Shown here: positions 47,401 to 55,836 of the stretch, one piece after another
How positions within the stretch are numbered: the stretch's first letter is position 1
Layout: each line of letters starts with the position of its first letter
Assembly: GCF_001651855.1 (NCBI RefSeq)
Contig: NZ_LNQC01000050.1
Location: 23,203-87,202 of the forward strand
DNA from: Sinorhizobium americanum
GTDB taxonomy: Bacteria; Pseudomonadota; Alphaproteobacteria; Rhizobiales; Rhizobiaceae
Direction of reading: 5' to 3'
DNA: 64,000 nucleotides
The notes under the pieces: generated by a model
What the model was told of the DNA's origin: nothing
What the model saw: only the letters and a program-made list of their open reading frames with translations
The model's database searches: none
Translations under genes and position numbers: made by a program

Positions 47401-47732
47401 GCCGAGACCGCGCTTTGATAGGCCCGGATGACGTCGCGCATCTCCTCCGGATCGAGCCGCTGCGACAGCTGAGTAGAACCGACGAGGTCGACGAACATGA
47501 TGGTCAGCTGCCGCCGCTCGGGTTCGCGTGGCGCAGGAGCCGACATTGTGCCAGCCGCTAGCGCGGCGATTGCCGCCAGAACCTTCCGACGAGGGCCGAC
47601 GGGTAAGCCCAGTTCTTTCAGGTCGTCGTCGCTGAGGTGACGAAGCGCATCCAAGTCGATCTCGTTGGCGGTAAACGCCGCTGTGTACTTGGCTAGTCCG
47701 AGGCGGTCCAGCCAAGAGGCAATGTCCGACAT
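44409..47732 (-). CDS. SAM - class III cyclase - AAA ATPase - TPR signalling protein
   Basis: An 1107-aa cytoplasmic protein. A SAM domain occupies residues 1-60 (WLDRLGLAKYTAAFTANEID). A class III cyclase spans ~72-255 (TIMFVDLVGSTQLSQ, LMGDGVLAYFGWP, GETPNLAARLQALA), with both metal aspartates, the Asn and the Arg present. An AAA-like ATPase runs from ~275 (LVGRSEELELLVRCW, Walker A GEAGIGKSRL, Walker B LVVEDAHWID). After ~640 come TPR-type helical repeats to the C-terminus. This architecture is frequent in rhizobia, where the number of such cyclases is large. Substrate, whether ATP or GTP, and the activating signal are unknown. It faces its sister protein at 48289 head-to-head. Confidence 0.87.
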   Translation of the reverse strand: MSDIASWLDRLGLAKYTAAFTANEIDLDALRHLSDDDLKELGLPVGPRRKVLAAIAALAAGTMSAPAPREPERRQLTIMFVDLVGSTQLSQRLDPEEMRDVIRAYQSAVSAEIGRYEGRVAKLMGDGVLAYFGWPMAHEDDAERAVRAGLAAATATARLAIPAGDALAGRVGIATGVVVVGDLIGEGSAQEAAVVGETPNLAARLQALAEPNTVVISDGTHRLVAGLFETIDLGLQQLRGFAAPVTAWRVVGEADAEGRFDALHGIATPLVGRSEELELLVRCWHQARAGKGQAVMLSGEAGIGKSRLIAALEESLDKEPHPRLRYFCSAYHVNSALYPVIRQLERAAGLTRGDSDSAKLDKLEALTLQWASDTTEAVPLLAALLPIDSTGRYPPTQLTPQAQKARTLGILRQQIEGMAASQPTVLVVEDAHWIDPTTRDWLDMIIERLHDLPVLLVVTFRPEFRPAWVASNVTVITLDPLAPDEGAAVADGVAAGRTLPSEIRSEILARTEGVPLFVEEFTKAVLETNWVTPVGDRDRSKGPTTSLAIPSTLQDSLMARLDRLSSAKSVAQTGACIGRVFHHRLLAAVAGCGDARLTADLLKLERSGLVLRNGIPPEATYAFKHALVQDAAYESLLKSRRHHIHAIIASTLESEFPEVAEAEPETLARHYTSAQLPDQAAEYWLKAGQLALKRSANVEAVAHLRKGLQVVASLPSNEDRLRREIHLQNAMGVASMAVRGWGAPEVLRAFSSARMLCEELGDSNELFVAVRGEASYQLISGHLREANDLGCQCLRIARSANDRSLLLEAHHQLWATRFFLGDYRAAEKHADWGMATYDPDRDHPLTYIFTGHDPGVCCRNFSAQMLWIRGYPDQALARIREAVALARRVGHSVTMATALNNMANIQLMRREPAAARETAQEQLEVATKFDLRLMAAAALFNIGWALSQQGKLEDGIREMRKALEGFEATGADMGMSFCLCVLAQAYGEFGAGNQGLALLQKAFEITARTRSKYQLPELLRTKGELLWRLNPHDEIAERWFRKALAMAHIEGTKSSELRAAESLARLYIDEGRDDAARILLVPIYDWFTEGFDTGDLVEAKALLDPLR

Positions 47733-48288
47733 AACTGCTTCCTCGCCGTCGACGAATATAGCACCGTCAGCCGAGGGCAGTAACGTTGATCGGTTCCAGT
47801 CAGGTGGCGGAGTTTAACAGAACCCTCCAGCTACCGGATTTCCCGTGCCGGCTCAGAGTGGGGTTCAAAGCGGGCCAATGCTCCACGGACCCACCTCGTT
47901 CTCCACCCAGACGGCTGCTTTTGGATACTGAGCGTTGGCACGCTGAGTCCGGTCCAGAGGTGCTGCGGGACTTTGGCTACGACTTGAACCTGCTCTTTCA
48001 CCAGCTGGTTGGCCTTGACCACATAGAGGCAACCGGAGTTCGGCGCCAACCTTGAGAGTGCGGCGCTGGAGAACGCATGAAAGACGATTGATCGGGGCGG
48101 ATGCGTGGGCAGGTCGGGTTACCCGCTTGCAGCCACAGCGAACTTCATCTGTTGATCGGCGGCTGCATGTCCTGTGCTATATTGCGATTAAGGAGGGTCG
48201 CTGACGAGGGCGTCTTGAGAACGCGAGTCGGCTCACTTCGGTTCAAGAATATTTCCGCCGTCCCCTTAAAGCTGAAAGGACCGGGCAG
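47733..48288. other. Divergent promoter region of the two large cyclase genes
   Basis: 556 bases between two head-to-head genes of the same architecture. I see no gene. The open frames on both strands near 47786-48055 are short and without a domain. AAAGGA at 48275-48280 is the ribosome site of the downstream gene. Confidence 0.5.
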
Positions 48289-51200
48289 GTGGACGTTGTC
48301 AGCTGGTTGCGCTCACTAGAGCTCGAGCAATACATCGGGTCGTTTCAGGAAAACGCCATTGACGGTGAAGTCCTGCGGGGCCTGACTGATCAGGATTTGC
48401 GCGACTTGGGTGTTTCTGCGCTAGGGCACCGCAAGAAGCTGCTCGACGCGATCGGGAAACTAGCCGCATCCCACGACGAGAGATGGTCGGGCGCATCAAC
48501 GCACCGGCTGGATAGCGAGCGCCGTCAGGTCACCATCCTCTTTGCAGATATGGTTGGCTTTACCGCCCTTAGCCGGGAGCTGGATGCCGAGGAACTGCAT
48601 AATCTCGTGGACGGTTTCTTCGAGCGTGTGGACCCGGTCGTTGTGAACCACGGAGGATACCTCAACAAGCACATCGGTGACTGCGTAATGGGCGTTTTCG
48701 GTGCACCCATAGCTTATGGCAATGACGCCGTCCGCGCGATTTATGCAGCCTTGGAAATTCGCGACGCTGTCTCAGAACTCGCAGAAATGCACGGCCGCAG
48801 GCTCCAGGTCCATGTAGGGGTCGCTGGAGGCCAAGTGCTCGCAAGCACGACTGGCAGCGTTAGCCACCACGAATACACTGTAACGGGCGAGTCCGTGAAC
48901 CTCGCCTCGCGACTTGCGGCTGCGGCGCTACCGGGAGACATTCTCATTTCCGACACCGTCATGAGGATGACGCGCGGAAAGATTGATTGTGTTGACGCAG
49001 GTTTGCTGACCGTAAAGGGCTTTGCAGAACCTGTACGGGCGTGGCAAGTACTCCGCCGCAGGACAGAGGTTTCTTCGGAAGAAGGTCCTCTCGTTGGTCG
49101 CCGGGTCGAGATTCAGATGTTCCAGGCTGCAGCGGCGGCATGCCGAGCGTTTGGCCGAGGTCAGACATTCTACGTGCGCGGCGAAGCCGGAGTTGGAAAG
49201 ACCCGCTTGGTCGAGGAACTTCAACACGTCGCCCGCGACGCCGGCTTTGATTGCCACGCCACTCTTGTTCTCGACTTTGGAGGCGGGACTGGACGGGACG
49301 CAATCGGCGCTTTGGTGCGAAGTCTCCTGAACATCAGCTTAAACGATGAAGATTCGGCCAGATACTCCGCCGTTGACTTGGCGCAGGCCAATGGGCTCGT
49401 GGGCCAGACCGAGGTCATTTTCCTGAACGATCTCCTAGACCTACCGCAGCCTCCCGATCTTCGACCTCTCGCCGAGGCGATGGACAACGACACCCGACAT
49501 GCCGGCAGGATTACTGCGGCCGCCAGCCTGGTAAAGCGGGCAAGCCGCGACCATCCTATCCTCCTTGTCGTCGAGGACCTCCACTGGGCTGATGAGATGA
49601 CATTGGCCCAACTTGCGGAAATCGCCATTGCGACCGCCCGGTGCATGACCATTGTTGCTATGACGTCGCGTATAGAGGGCGATCCTCTTGCATCCGCGTG
49701 GCGTGAGCAACTCTCTGGAGCCCCGCTCATCACTGTCGATCTCGGACCATTGCAGCCGGACGAAGCTCGTTCACTCGCCAGTGGACTGCTTGCGGCGAGC
49801 ACGAGTTTCGTAGAGCGCTGCATTGAGCGTGCTGCAGGCAATCCCCTGTTCCTTGAGCAGCTCCTGACGGAGACGCAGCTTGGAACGCCTGAAGTTCCTG
49901 GTTCCGTGCAGAGCCTGATGCAGGCCCGACTTGACCGGCTCGACCCCGCCGACAAGACGGCTCTCCAGGCGGCTTCCGTCATGGGACAGAGGCTTGACCT
50001 AGGGGCTTTGCGGCACGTTATCGGAAACCCGCATTACATACCGGATCGGTTGTTCGAACATCGCCTTCTCAGGCTTTATGGCCATGCGATTATGTTCAGC
50101 CACTCGCTCATTCGGGATGCGGTGTATGAAACTTTGCTCCGAAATCGGCGCCGCGATTTCCATCTAGCGGCTGCCGAATGGTTTACAGCGAATGGCGACC
50201 TAGTTTTACGGGCGGAGCATCTCGATCGCGCCGAAGACACGAGGGCAGCCGCTGCATACCTGGCTGCAGTGCAGATGCAGCTCGGAGGCTATTGGTACGA
50301 GAGCGCGCTTCGACTTGCAGAGCGAGGCCTTGAGATTGCCGTTGCCGCTGACGAGGGTTACGAATTGGCCCAATCCAGGGCCGAAATTCTGGAGCAATTG
50401 GGCCGGATTCGGGAAGCGGTGGCGGCCTATGACGTCGCTTTGGCGACAGCGATTGACGATCGGGGCCGTTGTCACGCCCTGATTGGCCTCGCAGGAGCGA
50501 AACGGACCATTGACGACATTGATGGAGCCTTTTCTGACCTGGAGCAGGCCGAAAACACCGCTTCGCAGCTTGGCCTCACGGCGGAGCTGGCTCGCATTCA
50601 CTTTCTACGCGGCAATCTTTACTTCCCGAGCGGTAACGCCGAAGGCTGCAGCCGCGAGCACGAGCAGGCCCTTGAGTTGGCGAAGCAGGCTGGCTCGGTC
50701 GAGCTTGAAGCCATGGCGCTCGGCGGTTTGGCCGACGCGCAATTCATACGCGTCAGAATGCTGTCTGCTTACGAGCTCTTTGACCGCTGTGTGACGTTGG
50801 CCCAGGAATGCGGGTTCGGCAGGATTGCTGCGGCGAACCGCCCCATGGCGGCCCTTGCTCAATACTATTCAGGAAGCACGGCGGCGGCTCTGGACATTGC
50901 CCTGCTCGCTATATCGGACACGGCAAAGATAGGCCACAAGCGGGCGGAAATCCTTGCTCAATACGCCGCTGCCCTCTGTTATCGCGAGTTGGGCGAATAT
51001 GGCAAAGCGTTCAGTTACACCCGGGCAGCCTTTGACCTGGCGAGAACTCTCGGTGCAAGGCGCTTCGAAGCCATGGGTTTATATATACGCGCCAGCCTCT
51101 TGCGGCTCTCGGGTGATCTGAATGAGGCGCTTCATCATGTGAACCAAGCCCTCGCAATCGCACGTGAGACAGGGATAGGCTTCGCAGGGCCACGAATCTT

Positions 51201-51498
51201 GGGCGAACTGGCGCTGATCACCGACGATCCGGAGGTCCGGGCATCGTCGCTCGCCGAGGCAGAGGGACTGCTTGCGAAAGGAGCGGCTGTGCTCAACCAG
51301 CTGGAGTTTAGGAAGTCTGCCATCGAGGCTTGCCTCAAGGGGGGCGATTGCGACGAGGCAGAGCGCCATGCCGCGGTGCTTGAGGACTATACCCGTGCAG
51401 AACCCCTTGCCTGGGCAGAGAAGGTGATCGCACGAGCGCGGGCGCGGGTGGCGGAAGGTCGACTCGGAGCCACCTGCACCGCTGCCAGCCGGGAGTGA
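48289..51498 (+). CDS. SAM - class III cyclase - AAA ATPase - TPR signalling protein, second copy
   Basis: A 1069-aa protein starting at the GTG at 48289, eight bases after AAAGGA. SAM domain ~1-60 (SWLRSLELEQYIGSFQENAI). Class III cyclase ~78-255 (TILFADMVGFTALSREL, KHIGDCVMGVFGAP, VTGESVNLASRLAAAAL): aspartates, Asn and Arg remain, but the usual GDG reads GDC. AAA ATPase from ~270 (LVGRRVEIQMFQAAA, Walker A GEAGVGKTRL, Walker B LLVVEDLHWAD). The TPR-rich C-terminal half mirrors the 44409 protein, although the sequences are clearly diverged. The pair is an old duplication placed head-to-head. The activating input is unknown. Confidence 0.86.
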   Translation: MDVVSWLRSLELEQYIGSFQENAIDGEVLRGLTDQDLRDLGVSALGHRKKLLDAIGKLAASHDERWSGASTHRLDSERRQVTILFADMVGFTALSRELDAEELHNLVDGFFERVDPVVVNHGGYLNKHIGDCVMGVFGAPIAYGNDAVRAIYAALEIRDAVSELAEMHGRRLQVHVGVAGGQVLASTTGSVSHHEYTVTGESVNLASRLAAAALPGDILISDTVMRMTRGKIDCVDAGLLTVKGFAEPVRAWQVLRRRTEVSSEEGPLVGRRVEIQMFQAAAAACRAFGRGQTFYVRGEAGVGKTRLVEELQHVARDAGFDCHATLVLDFGGGTGRDAIGALVRSLLNISLNDEDSARYSAVDLAQANGLVGQTEVIFLNDLLDLPQPPDLRPLAEAMDNDTRHAGRITAAASLVKRASRDHPILLVVEDLHWADEMTLAQLAEIAIATARCMTIVAMTSRIEGDPLASAWREQLSGAPLITVDLGPLQPDEARSLASGLLAASTSFVERCIERAAGNPLFLEQLLTETQLGTPEVPGSVQSLMQARLDRLDPADKTALQAASVMGQRLDLGALRHVIGNPHYIPDRLFEHRLLRLYGHAIMFSHSLIRDAVYETLLRNRRRDFHLAAAEWFTANGDLVLRAEHLDRAEDTRAAAAYLAAVQMQLGGYWYESALRLAERGLEIAVAADEGYELAQSRAEILEQLGRIREAVAAYDVALATAIDDRGRCHALIGLAGAKRTIDDIDGAFSDLEQAENTASQLGLTAELARIHFLRGNLYFPSGNAEGCSREHEQALELAKQAGSVELEAMALGGLADAQFIRVRMLSAYELFDRCVTLAQECGFGRIAAANRPMAALAQYYSGSTAAALDIALLAISDTAKIGHKRAEILAQYAAALCYRELGEYGKAFSYTRAAFDLARTLGARRFEAMGLYIRASLLRLSGDLNEALHHVNQALAIARETGIGFAGPRILGELALITDDPEVRASSLAEAEGLLAKGAAVLNQLEFRKSAIEACLKGGDCDEAERHAAVLEDYTRAEPLAWAEKVIARARARVAEGRLGATCTAASRE

Positions 51499-52319
51499 AC
51501 CGTGCGCACAACTGGAAATGGCCAGGGCTGAAATCTTTGGAGGGTTCAGTTGCCGTGTTCCCGTGGACATATTATGCGCTCTCCTGAGCACAGAACTCGA
51601 ACATCCCCGACACGCTGACGATGCTCGTAAAGCTACGACTGCTCTCGGTCGCGAACGTGCAATCGGAGAGCTGAGGCCGAAAGTCCCTTTCCCAACCCAA
51701 TTGAGAAGTTCAGCGCGGTCGCGCGAGGCGTTTTCCAGCCGCGCCGGCACAGGCCGGCAAACGGCCGCAGCGAACCTCAGGTGAGCGGAGCAGCCGGAGG
51801 CAACCCGCGCCCGCCAGGTAGCGCCGTAGGGTTTGCCGAAGGCTCGTGGGATCCGGCCGGCACCAGAGGTGGAAGACCAAAATGAACCGCTTGCCGGGTG
51901 CAGTCGGTCCCGGTTTCCGCCCTTCGGGCGGCGCTAATGCTAAACCTCCTACGGCTGCCCTTTTAACCGGTCAAGCGGTGCGCGAACTGGCTTCGGCAGT
52001 GCCTGCGCCTGGTATGCTCATTTGTTTGTTTTTGAGGGGGAAAGAGGGCTCTGCCCGCCTCTCCCCCAACAAGGGGAAAATCGGTCTCCCCGTCCTTCCT
52101 CCCCTCGCCTGTCGCTCGCTTCGTGCAGGATCGACGCGGATCCGCATGAGCGGATCATGCGTCGCCCCTTCGGCATAGCCTCGGGCGGGTGATCCCCCTC
52201 CGAGTTGTCACCTTGCCCCCTCTCCCCCGCTGCTCCGCGCGAGCTCGGGAAGCAGGAGCGGGGCTCCTGCCCCTTCGGGCATGAGACCGCTTCGCGGGAA
52301 TAGGGAAAAGGGAACCATC
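51499..52319. other. Intergenic region before plasmid gene block
   Basis: More than 800 bases with no gene I trust. It has GC-rich spacer DNA with the small hairpin CCGCCC-TTCG-GGGCGG-like stretch near 51918-51933 and pyrimidine-rich runs, the kind of leader often found before rhizobial plasmid maintenance genes. It ends at the start codon of the broken parB-like gene. Confidence 0.45.
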
Positions 52320-52410
52320 ATGACTGACATCATTACCGTTGCATTGAGCAAGCTGGACGCCGACCCGAGGAACGTCCGCAGACCTACAGCGCCGACAGCA
52401 CGCGTTTGTC
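52320..52410 (+). pseudogene. ParB-like gene fragment, frameshifted and truncated
   Basis: The ATG at 52320 opens MTDIITVALSKLDADPRNVR, the usual start of plasmid ParB/partition-like proteins of rhizobia (LSKLxxxPxNVRRxYxxxxI). Directly after NVR the expected TYSADS lies in another frame (ACC TAC AGC GCC GAC AGC in 52383-52400), so one base is missing or extra, and homology then ends. Only about 30 codons remain. It shows that a larger plasmid gene once stood here. 52411-52770 holds nothing I can identify. Confidence 0.55.
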
Positions 52411-52770
52411 CCCTTCTTGATGCCGTCGCTTCGAGAACCAGCATAGTCATATTCCGCGACGGCTCGGAGGGCCGTTCCACACCATCAAACTCCCCTTCCC
52501 GCTCGGGTGTTCGTGCGTTTCAGGAACCGTTTTGCATCAAAATGCTTCATCCTTGGGGCTCAAAGGTGGCGTTTCAAGATCAACAAAAATGCGGCAACAC
52601 ATTAAGAAATAAGAGAATCTTTCGCCTAACGCGCGCCTCTACAGGCTTTGCGTGTAGCACGTTGTTGCACCGTTTTGCTTTATGAGGTTATTTTTCAATG
52701 GCGGAATCAGTCGTGATTCCGGCGCCCACACATTCTGATCAAATTTCACGGAGATGACAGGCCCGACCAG

Positions 52771-52865
52771 AAAAGAAAAACCGCTCCCGAACAAGTCCGG
52801 AAGCGGGGTCTATGAGTCAATAAATAAGCCGAATCCTTTCTCGCAGACCCTCCCTTCCCTGTCAA
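52771..52865 (-). ncRNA. Candidate antisense RNA (ctRNA) for the second repC
   Basis: On the minus strand a perfect terminator-like hairpin lies at 52781-52806 (CCGCTTCCG / CGGGAGCGG with one G-T pair), followed by TTTTTCTTTT. A TTGACA -35 box (52860-52865) lies upstream; the -10 is weak. The position directly before a repC gene and the opposite direction match the incompatibility RNA of repABC plasmids. Confidence 0.55.
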
Positions 52866-52927
52866 TTGCAAAAGCACCTTTTCGGTGAACGGCGAAGCTT
52901 TGCCTGGTCCCTAAGTGGAGACGAGGA

Positions 52928-54205
52928 ATGGGGAATACCCAAAGTCATCAGCGGCCAATCGGCCGCAGGATAACGCCGCAGCGTGCGCAATTCCGGCGTC
53001 TGGCAGAGTCGGCGGAAATCGGAACGGTGACGCGTGCTCAATTGGCCGTGCTTGCGCAAAGCCTGACATGCACAGGGCTAATCAACGGGACCGAAAGCCA
53101 CCTGTTGGTGGCGCTGATCAACACGACGCCCGCCGAATCGTTCGACAAGTCCGGCAGGCCGATCGTTTTCAAGTCCAACCAGCAACTGGCCTTTGAGATC
53201 GGCCGGTCGATCGGTCGCGTCAGCCGGATGCTGTCGCGCCTGTTCGACGCTGGTCTGATCACGATGCAGGACAGCGGCAACTATAAGCGCTATCCGATCC
53301 GCAACGGCGACGGCGAGATCACGGACGGTTGCGGGATCGACCTTCGCATTCTGATCGTCCGCTATGCCGAACTCGACGAGCTCGTGAGACGGGTTCGGGC
53401 TCAGAAGAAAGCCGCCGACGCTGCGCTGCGGCGCTATCGTGGGGCGCTTCGCAATGCCCGCTATGCCCTTTCGGCAGCAGCAGAGCTTTCCGGACAGATA
53501 TTGGATCGCATCCGATCCCGCATTGAGCGCGTAAGCAACTTTGTCGGAGCTGCCGGCAAGGCCTCGAGCGAGATCCTTCGTCGCGCAATCGCCATTTTGG
53601 AGTGGCTTGTGGAGCGGCTGATGCATCTCCCCCGCCGGTCTGCAGAGGGGTCGGAAACCAAGAATATGACATGCCCGCATGTCGAAAACGGCATGCACGT
53701 ACAGATTACAACCCCTCATCCCTTTGACGATAGTAGTGAGGAACGACGTTCGGCTAACGCCGAACAACCTAATTCGCCTAAGGCTGCCTCCGCCAGCAAA
53801 TCGGCTTTTGAAGAAAGCCTGAGGCGACGCCGGAGCGAAAGCAACCAGCCACGGCGCTTGCAGCAGGCAATGGTGGCATTGCAAGACGTGCTTAGGGCGG
53901 TGCCAGCGCTGAAGACCTACGGGTTTGCGCCCATCAGTTGGGCCGAACTGGCGCGGGCCGTGCCGCTGATGTGTCGCTTTGCCGGGATCTCCGAGGATGC
54001 CCGCGCCCGCGCCGTCGAGCAGATGGGTGAGCAGCAAGCCGCCGTCGCGGTCGCCGTGACACTCGAGAAATACGATCGGCAGGACGTGACTTCGCCGGGA
54101 GGCTATTTGCGGGCCATGACGGACCGCGCTAGAGCGGGCGAATTGCATCTCGCCCGCTCTGTCTTCGGGCTCGCCGCCCGAAATCCCATGGAGGTCAGAC
54201 ATTGA
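52928..54205 (+). CDS. repC: RepC-like replication initiator (second replicon)
   Basis: A 425-aa protein from the ATG at 52928. N-terminal winged-helix region: GRRITPQRAQFRRLAESAEI, LIFSL-free GLINGTESHLLVALINTTPA, then QQLAFEIGRSIGRVSRMLSR with LFDAGLITMQDSGNYKRYPI. The C-terminal part has the RepC end domain (ALKTYGFAPISWAELARAVP, SPGGYLRAMTDRARAGELHL). RepC initiates plasmid replication at an origin inside its own gene. No repA or repB precedes it here. Instead, a candidate antisense RNA does. It is clearly different from the repABC RepC at 60899, with which it shares the same layout, so two origins may coexist. Confidence 0.85.
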   Translation: MGNTQSHQRPIGRRITPQRAQFRRLAESAEIGTVTRAQLAVLAQSLTCTGLINGTESHLLVALINTTPAESFDKSGRPIVFKSNQQLAFEIGRSIGRVSRMLSRLFDAGLITMQDSGNYKRYPIRNGDGEITDGCGIDLRILIVRYAELDELVRRVRAQKKAADAALRRYRGALRNARYALSAAAELSGQILDRIRSRIERVSNFVGAAGKASSEILRRAIAILEWLVERLMHLPRRSAEGSETKNMTCPHVENGMHVQITTPHPFDDSSEERRSANAEQPNSPKAASASKSAFEESLRRRRSESNQPRRLQQAMVALQDVLRAVPALKTYGFAPISWAELARAVPLMCRFAGISEDARARAVEQMGEQQAAVAVAVTLEKYDRQDVTSPGGYLRAMTDRARAGELHLARSVFGLAARNPMEVRH

Positions 54206-54714
54206 GACGTAACGCTTTGCCGGCGCTATTCGCCGCCCTGGTCATCGTTCACGGTTCGGCGGAGGCCGCCGATTATTCCGGCCGTGCCCGTGTGATCGAT
54301 GGCGACACCATCAGCATCAGGAATCAGCGGATCAGGATAGCAGCCATCGATGCTTGCGAGCGCGACCAGACCGGATTGAGAGATGGGAAGGTTTGGCGCT
54401 GTGGCGTCGCAGCCCGCAGCTATCTGGGAAAGATGGTCGACGGCCAGCATGTTCGCTGCAACATCATCGATCGGGATCAGTATCACCGCCTGGTGGGCCA
54501 TTGCTTCATCGGAGCGACCGATGTTGGCCTTGCGATGGTGAACGCCGGACTGGCGGAGGCGATGCTGCGGTATCTGCCGGCGACCCACTCAATCAGCGAG
54601 GTCGAGTACGGTCAGGCCGAGAACCGCGCCCGCGATAATGGCTTTGGTATGTGGTCGGCCGAGATCGAGAGCCCGCACGTCTATCGTCGTTCCAAATCTT
54701 CCGGGAACCAGTGA
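54202..54714 (+). CDS. Exported thermonuclease-like (SNase) protein
   Basis: A 170-aa protein. The TTG at 54202 overlaps the repC stop (TTGA), with GGAGG seven to twelve bases before it, so it is translated right behind RepC. Residues 1-22 form a signal peptide (RRNALPALFAALVIVHGSAE). The SNase domain shows ARVIDGDTISIRNQRIRIAA, IDACERDQTG and a C-terminal AENRARDNGFGMWS. The catalytic arginine in RIRIAAIDA and the aspartates near VIDGDT are present. Small exported nucleases of this type are frequent on rhizobial plasmids. A role in DNA turnover outside the cytoplasm is possible. Confidence 0.85.
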   Translation: MRRNALPALFAALVIVHGSAEAADYSGRARVIDGDTISIRNQRIRIAAIDACERDQTGLRDGKVWRCGVAARSYLGKMVDGQHVRCNIIDRDQYHRLVGHCFIGATDVGLAMVNAGLAEAMLRYLPATHSISEVEYGQAENRARDNGFGMWSAEIESPHVYRRSKSSGNQ

Positions 54715-55113
54715 CCCGCGAGATAGCCCATACGGAGCAGTGGCGCCGACGGTGCGCGGAGCATATTGCTTCAGTGTCGTCGTCGGAATCGCCGCAAAAC
54801 CTGTTGATCAGGTCGCGTCGTTGCATCATATTGGCGCAGATTGTGCGGTTGGTACGGCGCTAGCAAACGGGGAAACGTTGCCAAAACGGTTCAAGCCATA
54901 CTCCTCCAAGGCGGTTCCTTGTGACGCTCGTTCGCACGTCGACGCGGTTTACGCAAAGCGGACGCCACAAAAATTTCCCCGCCTTCGGCTCCCTCGCGAA
55001 GCAAATTTTTGCGTCCTCTCGCCTCCTCCGCTCACGCTCCGGCCTACGGTGCGCACCGCTTTCCGCCGTGCCTTTGGAACGATCATCGCAACCACCAAAG
55101 AGGAGTGAAAGAC
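54715..55113. other. Spacer with a possible decayed small gene
   Basis: No intact gene. A frame reading TREIAHTEQWRRRCAEHIAS (54716-54775) recalls short rhizobial proteins of unknown function but loses sense after it. AGGAG at 55100-55104 serves the DUF736 gene. Confidence 0.4.
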
Positions 55114-55446
55114 ATGAACATCACCAACTACATCCAGTTCGACGGCGACAGCCTTGACACCGCAAAGGGCGCTGGCCTCATCTCGACTATCGACCGCGAC
55201 ATGGACATCAAGGTCGTGCCGTTCGAGTCCGATAATGAAAAGGCCCCGACGCACCGCGTCTACGCCAAGTCACCGCGCGGCCATGACATCGAGGTCGGCG
55301 GCATCTGGAAGAAAGAGAACCAGGACGGCAAGCCGTACTACACCCTCTCGATCCGCAAGCTTCGCTACAACGCCAATCTCGGCCGCTTCCCCGGCCAGGA
55401 CGACGCCTCCCTGCAGGCGATCATCGAATGGGAACCCCGCGATTAA
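55114..55446 (+). CDS. DUF736 family protein
   Basis: A 110-aa protein. AGGAG precedes the ATG at 55114. It has the family pattern: IQFDGDSLDTAKGAGLISTI near the N-terminus, an acidic/hydrophobic core with APTHRVYAKSPRGHDIEVGG and IWKKEN, and a C-terminal YYTLSIRKLRYNANLGRFPG with IIEWEP. DUF736 proteins are typical of rhizobial plasmids and often sit next to nuclease, ArdC and repC genes, as here. A single-strand-DNA-related role is sometimes suggested, but none is proven. A near-perfect hairpin follows at 55456. Confidence 0.85.
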   Translation: MNITNYIQFDGDSLDTAKGAGLISTIDRDMDIKVVPFESDNEKAPTHRVYAKSPRGHDIEVGGIWKKENQDGKPYYTLSIRKLRYNANLGRFPGQDDASLQAIIEWEPRD

Positions 55447-55455
55447 TCCGCTCAC

Positions 55456-55480
55456 AGCGCCCGGCTGGTAGCCGGGCGCT
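55456..55480 (+). terminator. Perfect 11-bp hairpin after the DUF736 gene
   Basis: AGCGCCCGGCT-GGT-AGCCGGGCGCT pairs over all 11 bases with a 3-base loop. No T run follows, so termination would have to depend on the hairpin alone. Confidence 0.6.
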
Positions 55481-55563
55481 CACCTTCGAAAGGCCCGAAA
55501 GTCCCACAAATTGCTGGATTTTCAGCATTTTTCCTGCTACCGCCCATAACTGGAGATTTGCCG

Positions 55564-55767
55564 ATGAACGTTCATTCCCGCCGTCCGGATCGTTCCCCGG
55601 AAGCTATCGAGAAGCGGCGCAATGCCGCCGAGCAGGCGCGCGCTGCCAATATCCGGCAGGGCTACGTTCACGATCCTGCCCTCGAGGAGGCGACAGCGCG
55701 GTATGTCGCCGGCGACATCACCCGCGAGGAATACCGGCAGCTCATGATCGAGCCGCCTGTCAGATAA
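55564..55767 (+). CDS. VbhA-type antitoxin
   Basis: A 67-aa protein from the ATG at 55564. It is helical and charged: RSPEAIEKRRNAAEQARAAN followed by ARYVAGDITREEYRQLM, which is the inhibitory-helix pattern of the VbhA/antitoxin-VbhA family (the [S/T]xxxE[G/E]N-type helix partner of Fic proteins, with the conserved RYVAGEIsxdEy motif). A terminator-like hairpin at 55796-55823 follows. The gene directly downstream was a Fic AMP-transferase, now broken, so this antitoxin has outlived its toxin. It could still protect against related Fic proteins. Confidence 0.75.
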   Translation: MNVHSRRPDRSPEAIEKRRNAAEQARAANIRQGYVHDPALEEATARYVAGDITREEYRQLMIEPPVR

Positions 55768-55795
55768 CCTCCGGATCAACCTTCAAGAGCAGAAG

Positions 55796-55823
55796 GCCGC
55801 CTTCTTAGAGCTGGCGGCTTTTT
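55796..55823 (+). terminator. Intrinsic terminator after the antitoxin gene
   Basis: GCCGCC (55796-55801) pairs with GGCGGC (55813-55818) and is followed by TTTTT (55819-55823). Confidence 0.6.
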
Positions 55824-55836
55824 GTTGAGCTTCGCC

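Noticed and set aside
47786..48055. Short open frames on both strands between the two large cyclase genes
   Set aside because: No domain and no ribosome site. I keep the stretch as a promoter region.
54638..55108. A 156-codon frame on the plus strand
   Set aside because: It overlaps the end of the nuclease gene, and codon use looks random.
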